Positions 1 through 9,059 of a stretch of 14,808 nucleotides of DNA are shown in pieces. Made by a program: the position numbers and the translations under genes. The notes below the pieces were generated by a model. That model was not told the origin of the DNA, did not search any database, and saw only the letters and a program-made list of their open reading frames with translations. Each line of letters begins with the position of its first letter. Positions within the stretch are counted from its first letter, which is position 1. Source of the DNA: an uncultured Spirochaetaceae bacterium (GTDB lineage Bacteria > Spirochaetota > Spirochaetia > Treponematales > Treponemataceae); the NCBI GenBank assembly GCA_902773215.1, contig CACYDQ010000160.1, positions 1 through 14,808 on the forward strand. The letters run 5' to 3'.

Positions 1-1
1 C

Positions 2-3000
2 CTTACGGTGGACTCCCTGACCGTGACGGGTAAGGCCCTTCGTGCCAGCCTTTCCGGTAAGTTCGACCTCGAGACCAAGGTTCCGGACTGCTCGCTCAGG
101 GTGGACGCTTTCCTCCTCCCTAACGGAAACAACCTGGCTTTCTCGGCCTCCGTCAGGGCGGACGGCCGCACGGTTCATGCCCAGATTCCCCGGCTGAATC
201 TGGGGTCTGCCTCCTTCCGGTCTGTTTCCGCAGTTGTCCGCGTGGACGAAGGCTTTGCTCCTTTCAGTGTTTCCCTCTTTACCGGAAGCGGTGAGTCCTG
301 CATCACGAGCACAGGCTCGTTCTACTGGGCGGGAGGAAGAAAGTTATCCGCAAACCTTACTTTGGATTCCCTCCATGCGGCTTCTGTAGCCGAGGCTGCC
401 TCCTTCTTTCTGGACAGCAAGAAGGCCGGGAAGGTGAAGCAGTATGTGCCCCGTCTGGAGCCAATCGTGGCGGACGGGGAGCTTTCGTTCTCCACGGACT
501 TCAAGGACATAAATTATGAGATTTCTTCTTTTACAGTGAGAGAGAACGGTGCGGACGATGGAAAAAGCCTTGCCTTGTCCCTTTCTGGCAGCAAAAATTC
601 TCTGTCTGTCAGGAAACTGGACTTGAGCTGGGGGCCTGTCCGCCTGAAGGCAGGGGCTGAGGCCCTGATGTCTCTTGAGGATAAGGAAGTCAGCTTTACC
701 ACGTCCATGGACTTGAACGGGATTCCCTACGACTTCACCGGTTCCTTTGCCAAGGGGCGCTGGTTCAACCTCTCCGGTTCCTACGGCATAAGCATAATCG
801 CGAATCTTGAGAATGGTGCCGCCGGCTCCGTGAGTATCCTGTCTTTCCCGGTCTCACTGAAGAAATTTGAGTATGCGCTCTCCCTTGACGGGGACTTCAA
901 CGTGAAATCCCTTCAGGATTTCAAGGCCGGGATAAAGTCCTTCCAGCTGGAGGAGACGAAAGGCAAGCTGGGCAGGTCGCCGAAAATCTCCCTGACGGGA
1001 AAGCTTGACCCGATGGGCTTCATCATAGATTCAATCTCCTATTCCGACATAAACACCTCCAACGGGGGAAAAGGTCACGTCCTGTGGAACATACAGGACG
1101 GGATACTTGAGTCGGCGAACCTCTCCATAAAGATGGCGAATGAATTCTCCCGTGAGACGATAAGCATTGCGGGTGACTTTACGAATCCCCTGCACGCCAA
1201 GCTGACCAAGGAGACTTTGCTGCATGACTGTTATTTCTCCCTGATGAGCGACATACGGGCTTTCCCCCTGATGCGGCTGATTCCGGGGCAATATGCCGAC
1301 GATACCTTCAACGGCTCCATCGTCGCGAGCGGGACCATCGAGAACCCCTATGTCTCCGTCAAACTGGAGAATTTCTCCGTGCAGCTGGGAACAAAGCCTG
1401 TTATCGTGAACGGGATTGCCGAGCTCCTGGAGGGAGACCTGTTCATCCCTGATCTGGACATTGTGTGGGGAGGGATGAGGCTGACTGACTTCACTACCGA
1501 CCTGGACCTGACGACCTTCAACGGGACCGCGTCCGGCGAGTATTCCATGCGGGTGCTGGGCAACCACTACATAAAGATGCCGCTGAAACTTGCCATAAAG
1601 AACGAGGACGAGACGCAGGAACGGCACAGCCTTCTGGAGCGCTTTGTCCCTGCGAAATTCACTGTGGACGTGGATTCTTCTGTCAGCTGTGAGGGAATTA
1701 TAAAGGGAACGATTCCGCTCAAGGCGGACGTAATCCGCGAGGGCAGGGACATACACTTCGCCACGGACAAGGGCCTGGGGGTGAGCGGAAGCTTTTTGAC
1801 GGGACTGGGGAATCTCAGCGTGAGGGTCAGCGATGACAAGCCTCTTCACGGGCGCGCTGACGGTACCATCAAGAATTCGATGATAGACCTGACCATCAAG
1901 GACATAAAAGGGGATTTCTCCAAGTTTCAGGATCTCCTCAGCACGGAGGCGTTCGGTCTGTATGGCGGCCTCGCCTCGGGCTATGTCGCCATAAAGGGCA
2001 TGACGAGCGACCCGAGCCTGGACGGTACCCTGCTCATCAGGAATCTGGAGGTGGGCGTTCCTGCGGTGACTGAGGATCATCTGCATGCCAAGAACGTGCT
2101 CATTACGATGCTTGGGCAGAGGATTGAGCTTCCGAGCTGCAGGGTCATAGCGGGAGGAACCAGGCTTGACCTGACTGCGCTTCTTCGCAAGGAGCGGTGG
2201 AGGATGGCTTCCGTAGACGTGACCGCCAAGACCGTGGAGGATGACAGGCTCTTCGTGAAAATGGCGATACCGAGGACGGACGTGAAGGGGAGGGTTGCGT
2301 TCGATGCTGCCATGCACTTCGAGGATTCCACGCTTAAGACCGACATAAACGCCTCCATCGAGCAGGGAGAGGTCGGCATCGTCACCGCCCTGACGAACAT
2401 CCGGCCCATCGGTACCCTCGTGACCCTTTCCGGCGGCACGGTCAGGGAGGCAAAGAAGGACACGGGCAAGCCGAGCGCGTGGCAATCACTTACCAGTTCG
2501 AACGACGTGATAATAAACGTCAATGCGACCGTGGGACGCAAGGTTGACCTCGTGATAAATCCCCTGATACAGGCGATGGTGAACCCTGGTACCAAATTTG
2601 AGTTTTCCCTGGACACATCCCAGTCTTCTTGGAGCATGAAGAGCGACGTGGGGCTGAGGGGTGGCCATTTGACCTATCTGAGCCGGAACTTCTACCTTCG
2701 GGAAGGCCAGGTGACGCTGAACGAGAGCGAGAAATCTTTCAACCCCCTCATAACGGCACGGGCCGAGACCAAGGAGCGCGATACGGACGGTGTCGTGGTC
2801 ACCCTGATTCTGGAGGCCGTCAAGCAGAGTTTCGCGGCTTTCTCGCCCCATGTGTATTCCAATCCGCCCAGGTCCGAGGCCCAGATTATGGCCATGCTGG
2901 GGCAGGTCGTGACCGCAGACTCCGTGAATGCCGGCAGCTTCCTGCTTTCGGGGCTTGATTACGGGGTTCAGTTTACGGTCATTAAAAAAATGGAAAACGC

Positions 3001-3418
3001 ATTGCGTGATTTGCTGAATTTTGATATATTCTCTGTACGCATGAACATCTTGCAGAATGCCCTGAACTACGGGCTTTCCGCTTCAAGAAGCTCCTATAAC
3101 GGAAGTTTTAACGGTTATAGTAACCCCTTGGGTAACTTTTTGGACAATGCGAGTGTTTATATGGGTAAGTATTTCGGCGATTCTATTTATGCCGATGCCC
3201 TGTTGCAGTTTACGTATGACGAGTACTCCGGCATGAGGGGGGCGGGCATGCTGGGCAGCGGAATTGTTTTCCGGCCTGAGCTTGGCATCGAGCTGGAGGC
3301 TCCATTCGCGAACATAAGGTGGAATTTTGCCCCTGACCTTGAACCATTGAGGTACGGGAACGTGCCGGATATAGTGGCAGGCAATTCCATAACTTTGTCA
3401 TGGAGATTTACGTTTTGA
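2..3418 (+). CDS. tamB: TamB-family (DUF490) translocation/assembly module protein, 5' truncated by window edge
   Basis: This frame is open from the first complete codon at base 2, so the N-terminus (signal anchor and early repeats) lies outside the window; 1138 codons are visible. TamB/YhdP-type proteins form long beta-rich periplasmic bridges that serve outer-membrane protein insertion or lipid transport. The visible part is almost entirely alternating hydrophobic/polar beta-strand sequence, as expected for that fold. The last 300 or so residues resemble the TamB C-terminal domain, including a segment around bases 2750–2930 with ITARAE and a later PPRSEAQIMAMLGQ stretch. The protein ends in SWRFTF, with a terminal aromatic residue like an outer-membrane beta-signal. 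It lies directly upstream of bamA, the order known in T. pallidum (TP0325–TP0326). Family assignment is firm; the exact transport role is inferred. Confidence 0.88.
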   Translation, partial: LTVDSLTVTGKALRASLSGKFDLETKVPDCSLRVDAFLLPNGNNLAFSASVRADGRTVHAQIPRLNLGSASFRSVSAVVRVDEGFAPFSVSLFTGSGESCITSTGSFYWAGGRKLSANLTLDSLHAASVAEAASFFLDSKKAGKVKQYVPRLEPIVADGELSFSTDFKDINYEISSFTVRENGADDGKSLALSLSGSKNSLSVRKLDLSWGPVRLKAGAEALMSLEDKEVSFTTSMDLNGIPYDFTGSFAKGRWFNLSGSYGISIIANLENGAAGSVSILSFPVSLKKFEYALSLDGDFNVKSLQDFKAGIKSFQLEETKGKLGRSPKISLTGKLDPMGFIIDSISYSDINTSNGGKGHVLWNIQDGILESANLSIKMANEFSRETISIAGDFTNPLHAKLTKETLLHDCYFSLMSDIRAFPLMRLIPGQYADDTFNGSIVASGTIENPYVSVKLENFSVQLGTKPVIVNGIAELLEGDLFIPDLDIVWGGMRLTDFTTDLDLTTFNGTASGEYSMRVLGNHYIKMPLKLAIKNEDETQERHSLLERFVPAKFTVDVDSSVSCEGIIKGTIPLKADVIREGRDIHFATDKGLGVSGSFLTGLGNLSVRVSDDKPLHGRADGTIKNSMIDLTIKDIKGDFSKFQDLLSTEAFGLYGGLASGYVAIKGMTSDPSLDGTLLIRNLEVGVPAVTEDHLHAKNVLITMLGQRIELPSCRVIAGGTRLDLTALLRKERWRMASVDVTAKTVEDDRLFVKMAIPRTDVKGRVAFDAAMHFEDSTLKTDINASIEQGEVGIVTALTNIRPIGTLVTLSGGTVREAKKDTGKPSAWQSLTSSNDVIINVNATVGRKVDLVINPLIQAMVNPGTKFEFSLDTSQSSWSMKSDVGLRGGHLTYLSRNFYLREGQVTLNESEKSFNPLITARAETKERDTDGVVVTLILEAVKQSFAAFSPHVYSNPPRSEAQIMAMLGQVVTADSVNAGSFLLSGLDYGVQFTVIKKMENALRDLLNFDIFSVRMNILQNALNYGLSASRSSYNGSFNGYSNPLGNFLDNASVYMGKYFGDSIYADALLQFTYDEYSGMRGAGMLGSGIVFRPELGIELEAPFANIRWNFAPDLEPLRYGNVPDIVAGNSITLSWRFTF

Positions 3419-3422
3419 CGAT

Positions 3423-3427
3423 GAGGA
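3423..3427 (+). promoter_or_regulatory. Ribosome binding site that decides the bamA start
   Basis: GAGGA lies 5 nt before the ATG at 3433. The upstream in-frame ATGs at 3400 and 3421 have no comparable site and would put extra residues ahead of the signal peptide. Confidence 0.65.
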
Positions 3428-3432
3428 CTTGT

Positions 3433-5892
3433 ATGCATATAAAGAGGTTGCTTTCTGTTTTCCTTCTCGTTCTTGTGGCTGGGCTTACCCTGCTTCCGGC
3501 TCAGGAATCGGATGACTGGTATTATGGCAAGCCTATCCGGGATATAAAATTCAAGGGGCTGGATAATGTCAGCGAGAGCGACCTCAGGGGCATAACCGAG
3601 CGTTTCTTAGGGGAGAGCTTTTCGGACGAGCTCTTTGCCGATCTCATAAACAAGCTTTTTGCGCTGGATTTCTTTGAGGACCTTGAGCCGAGCGCGGTTC
3701 CTCTTGACAAGGGAAAGCAGACTGTCAGGATTATCATAAATGTCGTTGAGAAACCGGTCGTTCAGAAGGTCCGCTTCTTCGGCGCGTACAAGGTCAAGAT
3801 AGACAACCTCAAGGATCAGGTTTCCACCAAGGACAAGGCTGTCTTCGATGAAAGCAAGGTTGCGGTGGACATAACCGCCATACGGAATTTTTATTATTCC
3901 AAGGGATTCAGTGAAATTGAGGTTACGTCTGAGACAGAGGAGGGGAGCGATGGTATCATCGTTACCTTCCATATAAATGAGGGAAGCCAGGTTGTCGTCA
4001 AGGATATTGTTTTTACCGGTAACCGCATGGTCTCCGCGAGGACCCTCAGAGGCAAGCTCACGTCCAAGAAAACGAACATACTGAACCGCGATGGATTCAG
4101 TGATGCTTCTATCGAACAGGACAAGAAAGCGATAATGCAGTATTACGCCGACAACGGTTACATCGACGTGAACGTCATAAACGTGGAGCAGACTTCTGAA
4201 TTCAACGCCAAGAAGGACAGGCAGGAGATAACCCTCACTTTTAACATAGAGGAGGGGTCCCAGTATACATTCAGTGGGCTGACGATAGAAGGATGCGAGA
4301 TTTTCACTGCCTCGGAGCTTCTCTCTTTGGTCAGGCTCAAGCCGGGGGACGTGTTCAATATAACCAAGTTCCAAGAGGGCATATCCGAAATCCAGAGCAA
4401 GTACACCAACTGCGGCTACTGGTCCAACCAGTATGTGCCGCAGCTGAACAGAGATTCTGATGCCAAGACCGTGGGTTACGTCCTTCACATACAGGAGGGG
4501 GAGCGGAGCCATATTGAGAACATTCGCCTGCAGGGAAATACCAGGACAAAGGATGAGGTAATTCTCCGCGAGCTTCCCATCAAGGAAGGTGACGTGTTTT
4601 CCAACGAGAAGGTGACTACGGGGCTCCGCAGCCTCTACAACCTCCAGTATTTCTCCAGCATCGTTCCTGAGGTCACTGCCGGGTCTGAGGCGGATCTTGT
4701 TGATCTGAACCTTAAGCTCGTGGAGCAGGGAACCAGGTCGATTCAGTTCGGAATGACATTCTCTGGATCGTCCAATGCGGATGATTTCCCGATATCCCTG
4801 TCCTTCGGGCTTTCGGACTCCAACCTTTTCGGTTTGGGAAAAACCTTGAGCTTGTCTGCATCCTTAGCGACAAACAATCAGTCCGTGTCGGCAAGCTACG
4901 GTGTGCCCTATCTGTTCGGCAAGCCGATTTCCAATACGGTTTCCCTGTCCTACACGAGGGCAAGATCCTTTACTCCAAGGAATATTTTCCTTGCTGACGG
5001 ATCTGTGGACAACCTGACCAACTATTTGGAGTTCATACAGCATAAGATTTCCCTTTCGGATTCAATTGCGAGGAGATGGCAGCTCCGCTGGGGTGACTTT
5101 ACCCTTGCGGGAGGAGGTTCCGTTTCCTTGCTGACGAATGTCTATAACGGGGATGCGTTCATCCCGACGTTCTCTGCGATTGATGAATATCATAACAGGT
5201 GGAACCCGAAGAATTCCGTGTTCGGGCAGGCATCCTTCGACGGCCGCGACTTTTACTTCAACCCGAGCAAAGGCTGGTTTGCGAGCCAGAGGCTGACATG
5301 GATCGGACTTCTTCCGAAGGGGCTGATATCCGATGATTTCGGAGAGACGGAATTCATCTTGAGGTCAACTACGACGGGTGAGGCTTATTTCCCGCTTGTA
5401 AATACGAAGCTTACTGAGAAGTTTGCCTTTCAGCTCATACTTGCGGGTATAAGCCAGTTCACTACCCAGCATGCGTTCTTCGGAAGTGCAATATCTTCCA
5501 CGAACAAGCTTTCCCTGGATGGTATGGTGTTCGGGCGTGGATGGGAGATATCCGACAAGGATATTGGCAATGGAGACCTGTTGTGGAACAACTCTATCGA
5601 GCTCCGCTATCCTTTCCTTACGAACGCGCTGTCATTTGACATTTTCTTCGATGCCTCAATGGTTAAGAACACGGCGGTCGGCAATTTGGACATAAGCGAC
5701 GCAAGCAACTGGTTCTTCAGCTTCGGTCCGGGACTCCGTTTGCTCATGCAGCAGTTGCCAATCCGTGTGTATCTGGCGAACAATTTTACGGTGAATGATG
5801 GCTTTACCTGGCGCAAGGCGAACGGCAATGTCGCTGACAGCTTCCTGTCGGGCTGGCATTTCGTCCTGTCATTCTCCTCTCCGAACAGGTAA
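3433..5892 (+). CDS. bamA: Outer membrane protein assembly factor BamA
   Basis: BamA is the Omp85-family barrel that folds and inserts outer-membrane proteins. Starting at 3433 gives 819 aa with a clear signal peptide: MHIKRLL, a hydrophobic core, and likely cleavage near LPAQ at residues 21–24. Five POTRA-like repeats follow, at about 34–105, 108–183, 187–275, 279–356 and 358–431. Each contains the typical GN or G turn and a helix–strand ending, for example FTGNR at 194–198 and LQGNTRTKDE at 366–375. The beta-barrel occupies about 435–819. VFGRGW at 699–704 matches the conserved loop-6 (V)RGF/Y motif, with Arg702 as the key arginine. The C-terminus reads FVLSFSSPNR, so several residues follow the last Phe. 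It starts 14 nt after tamB and is followed by skp, matching T. pallidum TP0326. An upstream ATG at 3400 would overlap tamB by 19 nt and is less likely. Confidence 0.95.
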   Translation: MHIKRLLSVFLLVLVAGLTLLPAQESDDWYYGKPIRDIKFKGLDNVSESDLRGITERFLGESFSDELFADLINKLFALDFFEDLEPSAVPLDKGKQTVRIIINVVEKPVVQKVRFFGAYKVKIDNLKDQVSTKDKAVFDESKVAVDITAIRNFYYSKGFSEIEVTSETEEGSDGIIVTFHINEGSQVVVKDIVFTGNRMVSARTLRGKLTSKKTNILNRDGFSDASIEQDKKAIMQYYADNGYIDVNVINVEQTSEFNAKKDRQEITLTFNIEEGSQYTFSGLTIEGCEIFTASELLSLVRLKPGDVFNITKFQEGISEIQSKYTNCGYWSNQYVPQLNRDSDAKTVGYVLHIQEGERSHIENIRLQGNTRTKDEVILRELPIKEGDVFSNEKVTTGLRSLYNLQYFSSIVPEVTAGSEADLVDLNLKLVEQGTRSIQFGMTFSGSSNADDFPISLSFGLSDSNLFGLGKTLSLSASLATNNQSVSASYGVPYLFGKPISNTVSLSYTRARSFTPRNIFLADGSVDNLTNYLEFIQHKISLSDSIARRWQLRWGDFTLAGGGSVSLLTNVYNGDAFIPTFSAIDEYHNRWNPKNSVFGQASFDGRDFYFNPSKGWFASQRLTWIGLLPKGLISDDFGETEFILRSTTTGEAYFPLVNTKLTEKFAFQLILAGISQFTTQHAFFGSAISSTNKLSLDGMVFGRGWEISDKDIGNGDLLWNNSIELRYPFLTNALSFDIFFDASMVKNTAVGNLDISDASNWFFSFGPGLRLLMQQLPIRVYLANNFTVNDGFTWRKANGNVADSFLSGWHFVLSFSSPNR

Positions 5893-5903
5893 GTATAGTT
5901 GCC

Positions 5904-5910
5904 AGGAGGT
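5904..5910 (+). promoter_or_regulatory. Strong ribosome binding site of skp
   Basis: AGGAGGT is followed by 6 nt and then ATG at 5917. This rules out the in-frame TTG at 5899, which lies upstream of the site. Confidence 0.8.
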
Positions 5911-5916
5911 TTGTAT

Positions 5917-6444
5917 ATGAGATGCACGAATATAATCAGAGGTCTTGTTGTCTGCTTTCTCTTGTTTCTGTCACAAGAGGCATTTTCCCAGCAGATTACC
6001 CGTTTTGCCGTGATAGACACGGCGAGGGTTTATCAGGTTTATTTCCGGAATTCCTCTCCTGTCCGAAACTATGAGAACAAGAAAGGCGACTATCAGAACG
6101 AGATAGACAGTCTTACCAGCGAGCTGGAGAGACTGCATGACCAGAAGCTTGAGTACGAGCGGAACGGGGATTCGGACTCCGCATCCCGCATTGCCTCAGA
6201 AATTTCCCAGAAGACGGATTATATCAGGGAGTATACGGCTGCGAAGAATGCAGAACTGGAATCGCTTAAGGCTTCTCTTGAGAATAACGATGAATTCTAT
6301 GAGAGCCTGTATGCGACGATAGAGAAAATCGCAGAAAGCGGAGGTTACAGCGTCGTCATGAGTTTGCAGCAGGCGAATGCGATTCTCTGGTATAGCCCCT
6401 CCGTCGATATAACTGATGATGTCATAAAGCAACTGGGGTTATAG
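5917..6444 (+). CDS. skp: Periplasmic chaperone Skp/OmpH family
   Basis: Skp is a periplasmic holdase that carries unfolded outer-membrane proteins to BamA. This 175-aa protein has a signal peptide (residues 1–24, cleavage likely after AFS) and then the OmpH-type first strand RFAVIDTARVY at 29–39. A long charged helical region at about 50–135 is consistent with the antiparallel coiled-coil tentacles of the trimer. A C-terminal strand segment, GGYSVVM at 142–148, closes the body domain. Size and order are typical of the family. It lies 24 nt after bamA, as in T. pallidum (TP0327). Its TAG stop shares its last base with the GTG start of mutS. Confidence 0.9.
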   Translation: MRCTNIIRGLVVCFLLFLSQEAFSQQITRFAVIDTARVYQVYFRNSSPVRNYENKKGDYQNEIDSLTSELERLHDQKLEYERNGDSDSASRIASEISQKTDYIREYTAAKNAELESLKASLENNDEFYESLYATIEKIAESGGYSVVMSLQQANAILWYSPSVDITDDVIKQLGL

Positions 6445-9041
6445 TGGCAGACGAGACCCCTCTTTTCCGTCAGTATCAGGGGCTGAAGGACCAGCACCCG
6501 GGCGAGATTTTGTTTTTTCGCTTGGGTGATTTTTACGAGATGTTTGACGATCAGGCAGAGGAGGTCTCCAAGCTTCTGAACCTGACCCTTACTCACCGGG
6601 GAGAGCACATGATGTGCGGTATCCCCTTCCATGCGTATAAGGTTTACTTGGCCCGTTTGCTCAGGCTGGGCAAGAAGGTGACGATTGCCGAGCAAATTGG
6701 TCCCATCTCTCCGCACGGGCAGCTGACCGAAAGAAAGGTTGTGGAGACAATTACGCCGGGGACTGTCCTCGACAGCGAGTTCCTGGATGGCGGGGTCAAC
6801 AATTTTCTTTCGGCCTTCGTAATATCCAAGAAGAAGGCCGCCTTTGCCTTTCTGGATGTTACCACCGGGGAATTCAAGGCGACGAGTTTCCCCTTGGAGG
6901 GGCTGTCCGAAAGCTTCCAGAAAGAACTTGGGCGATGCATGCCACGCGAGCTGCTTCTGCCCGAGAGCACGAGGAACTTGGATTTCATATCCCAGCTTGC
7001 CGCTGACCCGGGGAGAATAGCCATCTCTTTTTATCCTGACTGGCATTTTAATGCGAAGCAGTGCTATGACAGGCTGCTCTCGCATTTCAAGACTTCGTCT
7101 TTGTCGGCTTTTCAGCTCACGGAGGCGTCCCCGGAAGTTCCTCCTGCAGGCTTCCTGCTTGATTACATGGAGAAGGCGACTAACTCGCTTTCCCCGCATG
7201 TGGAGGGCATCACTGTTTACAAGGACAGCGACTACGTTGTCATAGATGAGTCGTCGCGGAAAAACTTGGAGATAACGGAGAATCTGAGGGATGGAAGCTT
7301 CGCGTTCTCCCTGCTTGAATGCCTGAATCAGACCAAGACTTCGATGGGCTTGCGGATGCTCCGGCATTTTTTGATGTTTCCCCTCAAGGACGCGGAAGCC
7401 ATCAGAATGCGTCAGGAGCATATCGCCCTCTTTGTCAATGATGTCAGCTTGCAGAGGAATTTCCGTACGCAGATGGACGGGATATTGGACATAGAGCGGC
7501 TTGCCGGCCGTATCGCGATGGACCGGGCGCATGCCAAGGATTTGAAGGCTCTTGAACGGAGCCTGAGGCTCTGGCTTGATGCGCAGGAGCTTCTCGGAAA
7601 TTTGAACTTTGCGTCCCTGGCTTCAGACACGGCCCGGCAGATAGTCTCTCAAATCGATGCTGCCATAATGGACGACCCGTCCACCGTGTTTACTGAGGGC
7701 AGGATGATAAAGACCGGTTGGTCCGAGGAACTTGACCGCTGGAGGGAGGTCCGTGACAATTTCAACAAGGTTCTGGAGGAGTATGCCGAAGAGGAGCGGA
7801 AAGCGACGGGCATTCAGAGCCTCCGGATAAAGAACACGGCGAGCCTGGGCTATTACATCGAGATAACGAGGGCCAAGCTTTCCCTTGTGCCTGACTATTT
7901 CATAAAGAAGCGGACCCTCGTGAATATGGACCGTTTTACGACGGCGAAACTCAAGGAACTTGAGGATAAGCTGAACGAGTCCGGCGAACGGATTCTGCAG
8001 CTGGAGCACGATCTCTTCGTCGAATTCCGTTCCTCGCTCAAGCAGCATATCGGTTATCTCAGGCAAATGGCGGCAGAGATAGCGTATGCAGACTGTATCT
8101 CAGCTCTTGCCGAGTCAGCCATGAGAAATTCTTGGTCCCGTCCTGTCGTGGAGGACAGCATGGTGTTCGATGTCCGGGAAGGCCGTCATCCGGTCGTTGA
8201 AAAGCACCTGCCTTCCGGGGAGTTTGTTCCCAATGACCTGGAGCTGTGCGAGGGGGAAGCGACCTTTGCTCTCATAACTGGTCCGAACATGGCAGGAAAG
8301 AGTACCTTCCTCAGGCAGAATGCCCTGATTGCCCTCTTGTCACAGATAGGAAGTTTTGTGCCCGCCTCCAGCGCACGGCTCGGAATAGTGGACAGGATTT
8401 TCTGCAGGGTAGGGGCGAGCGACAACCTCGCCCGAGGAGAGTCTACCTTTTTGGTCGAGATGTCCGAGACTGCCCGTATCCTGCGGTCTGCCACGGAGCG
8501 CTCGCTCGTCATAATGGACGAAGTGGGCCGGGGAACAAGCACGGAAGACGGTCTTTCTATTGCTTGGGCGGTCAGTGAGCATCTTTTGGGGAGCATTAAG
8601 TGCAAGACCTTGTTTGCCACGCATTATCATGAGCTTACTCGTTTGGAGAACCCGCATATAAAGAAACTGTGCATGGCCGTCAGCGAGGACGGCAAGGACA
8701 TCGTGTTCCTTCGTAAGGTCATTCCTGGTGCCAGCGAAAACAGCTACGGTATTCATGTCGCGCGTCTTGCCGGTATTCCTGCCCCGGTTTTGGAGCGGGC
8801 GGAGGCCATTCTCTCTCATATACAGGCGGATGCGGAGGACCGGCCGGTTCTGGCAGAAATCCCCGCCCCCCGGCAGGATGCGGCGGGAAAAGAATGCTCC
8901 TCCCAGCCGCTTCCCGGCTTGTTCAGTGATGAGGAGCTTGTTCTGGATGAGATTCTTTCATCTGATCCTGACAACCTTACGCCACTGGGGGCTCTGGAGC
9001 TGGTCACCAGGTGGAAGCATACCCTCATGCCCCAGGGGTAG
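6444..9041 (+). CDS. mutS: DNA mismatch repair protein MutS
   Basis: MutS recognises mismatches and small loops and uses ATP to form a sliding clamp that recruits MutL. The 865-aa length is typical of bacterial MutS1. The mismatch-reading motif GDFYEMF is at residues 28–34, with Phe30 and Glu32 as the base-contacting pair. The lever and clamp domains fill the middle. The ATPase has Walker A GPNMAGKST at 613–621, Walker B with the Asp692–Glu693 pair followed by VGRGTST, and the ATHYHE motif at 725–730. The C-terminal tail contains DPDNLTPLGAL, typical of the family's dimerisation end, preceded by QPLPGLF at 821–827, which could be a beta-clamp-binding peptide. The start is GTG at 6444, with GGGG at 6434–6437 as a possible ribosome site. 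All catalytic motifs look intact. Confidence 0.97.
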   Translation: MADETPLFRQYQGLKDQHPGEILFFRLGDFYEMFDDQAEEVSKLLNLTLTHRGEHMMCGIPFHAYKVYLARLLRLGKKVTIAEQIGPISPHGQLTERKVVETITPGTVLDSEFLDGGVNNFLSAFVISKKKAAFAFLDVTTGEFKATSFPLEGLSESFQKELGRCMPRELLLPESTRNLDFISQLAADPGRIAISFYPDWHFNAKQCYDRLLSHFKTSSLSAFQLTEASPEVPPAGFLLDYMEKATNSLSPHVEGITVYKDSDYVVIDESSRKNLEITENLRDGSFAFSLLECLNQTKTSMGLRMLRHFLMFPLKDAEAIRMRQEHIALFVNDVSLQRNFRTQMDGILDIERLAGRIAMDRAHAKDLKALERSLRLWLDAQELLGNLNFASLASDTARQIVSQIDAAIMDDPSTVFTEGRMIKTGWSEELDRWREVRDNFNKVLEEYAEEERKATGIQSLRIKNTASLGYYIEITRAKLSLVPDYFIKKRTLVNMDRFTTAKLKELEDKLNESGERILQLEHDLFVEFRSSLKQHIGYLRQMAAEIAYADCISALAESAMRNSWSRPVVEDSMVFDVREGRHPVVEKHLPSGEFVPNDLELCEGEATFALITGPNMAGKSTFLRQNALIALLSQIGSFVPASSARLGIVDRIFCRVGASDNLARGESTFLVEMSETARILRSATERSLVIMDEVGRGTSTEDGLSIAWAVSEHLLGSIKCKTLFATHYHELTRLENPHIKKLCMAVSEDGKDIVFLRKVIPGASENSYGIHVARLAGIPAPVLERAEAILSHIQADAEDRPVLAEIPAPRQDAAGKECSSQPLPGLFSDEELVLDEILSSDPDNLTPLGALELVTRWKHTLMPQG

Positions 9042-9059
9042 GGCAGAGGGAATCGGTAG

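Noticed and set aside
1031..2485. Long minus-strand open frame (484 codons) opposite tamB
   Set aside because: It is rich in His, Arg and Pro, has no family motif or ribosome site, and lies fully antisense to a well-supported gene; it is a by-product of codon bias in tamB.
3607..4512. Minus-strand open frame (301 codons) opposite bamA
   Set aside because: It is antisense to the POTRA region, with no motif and no start signal.
6345..7532. Minus-strand open frame (395 codons) opposite skp and mutS
   Set aside because: It runs across two clear plus-strand genes, has no recognisable domain, and its composition is that of an antisense shadow.
9028..9045. TGCCC/GGGCA inverted repeat at the end of mutS as a terminator
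   Set aside because: It has only a 5-bp stem, overlaps coding sequence and has no following T-run.
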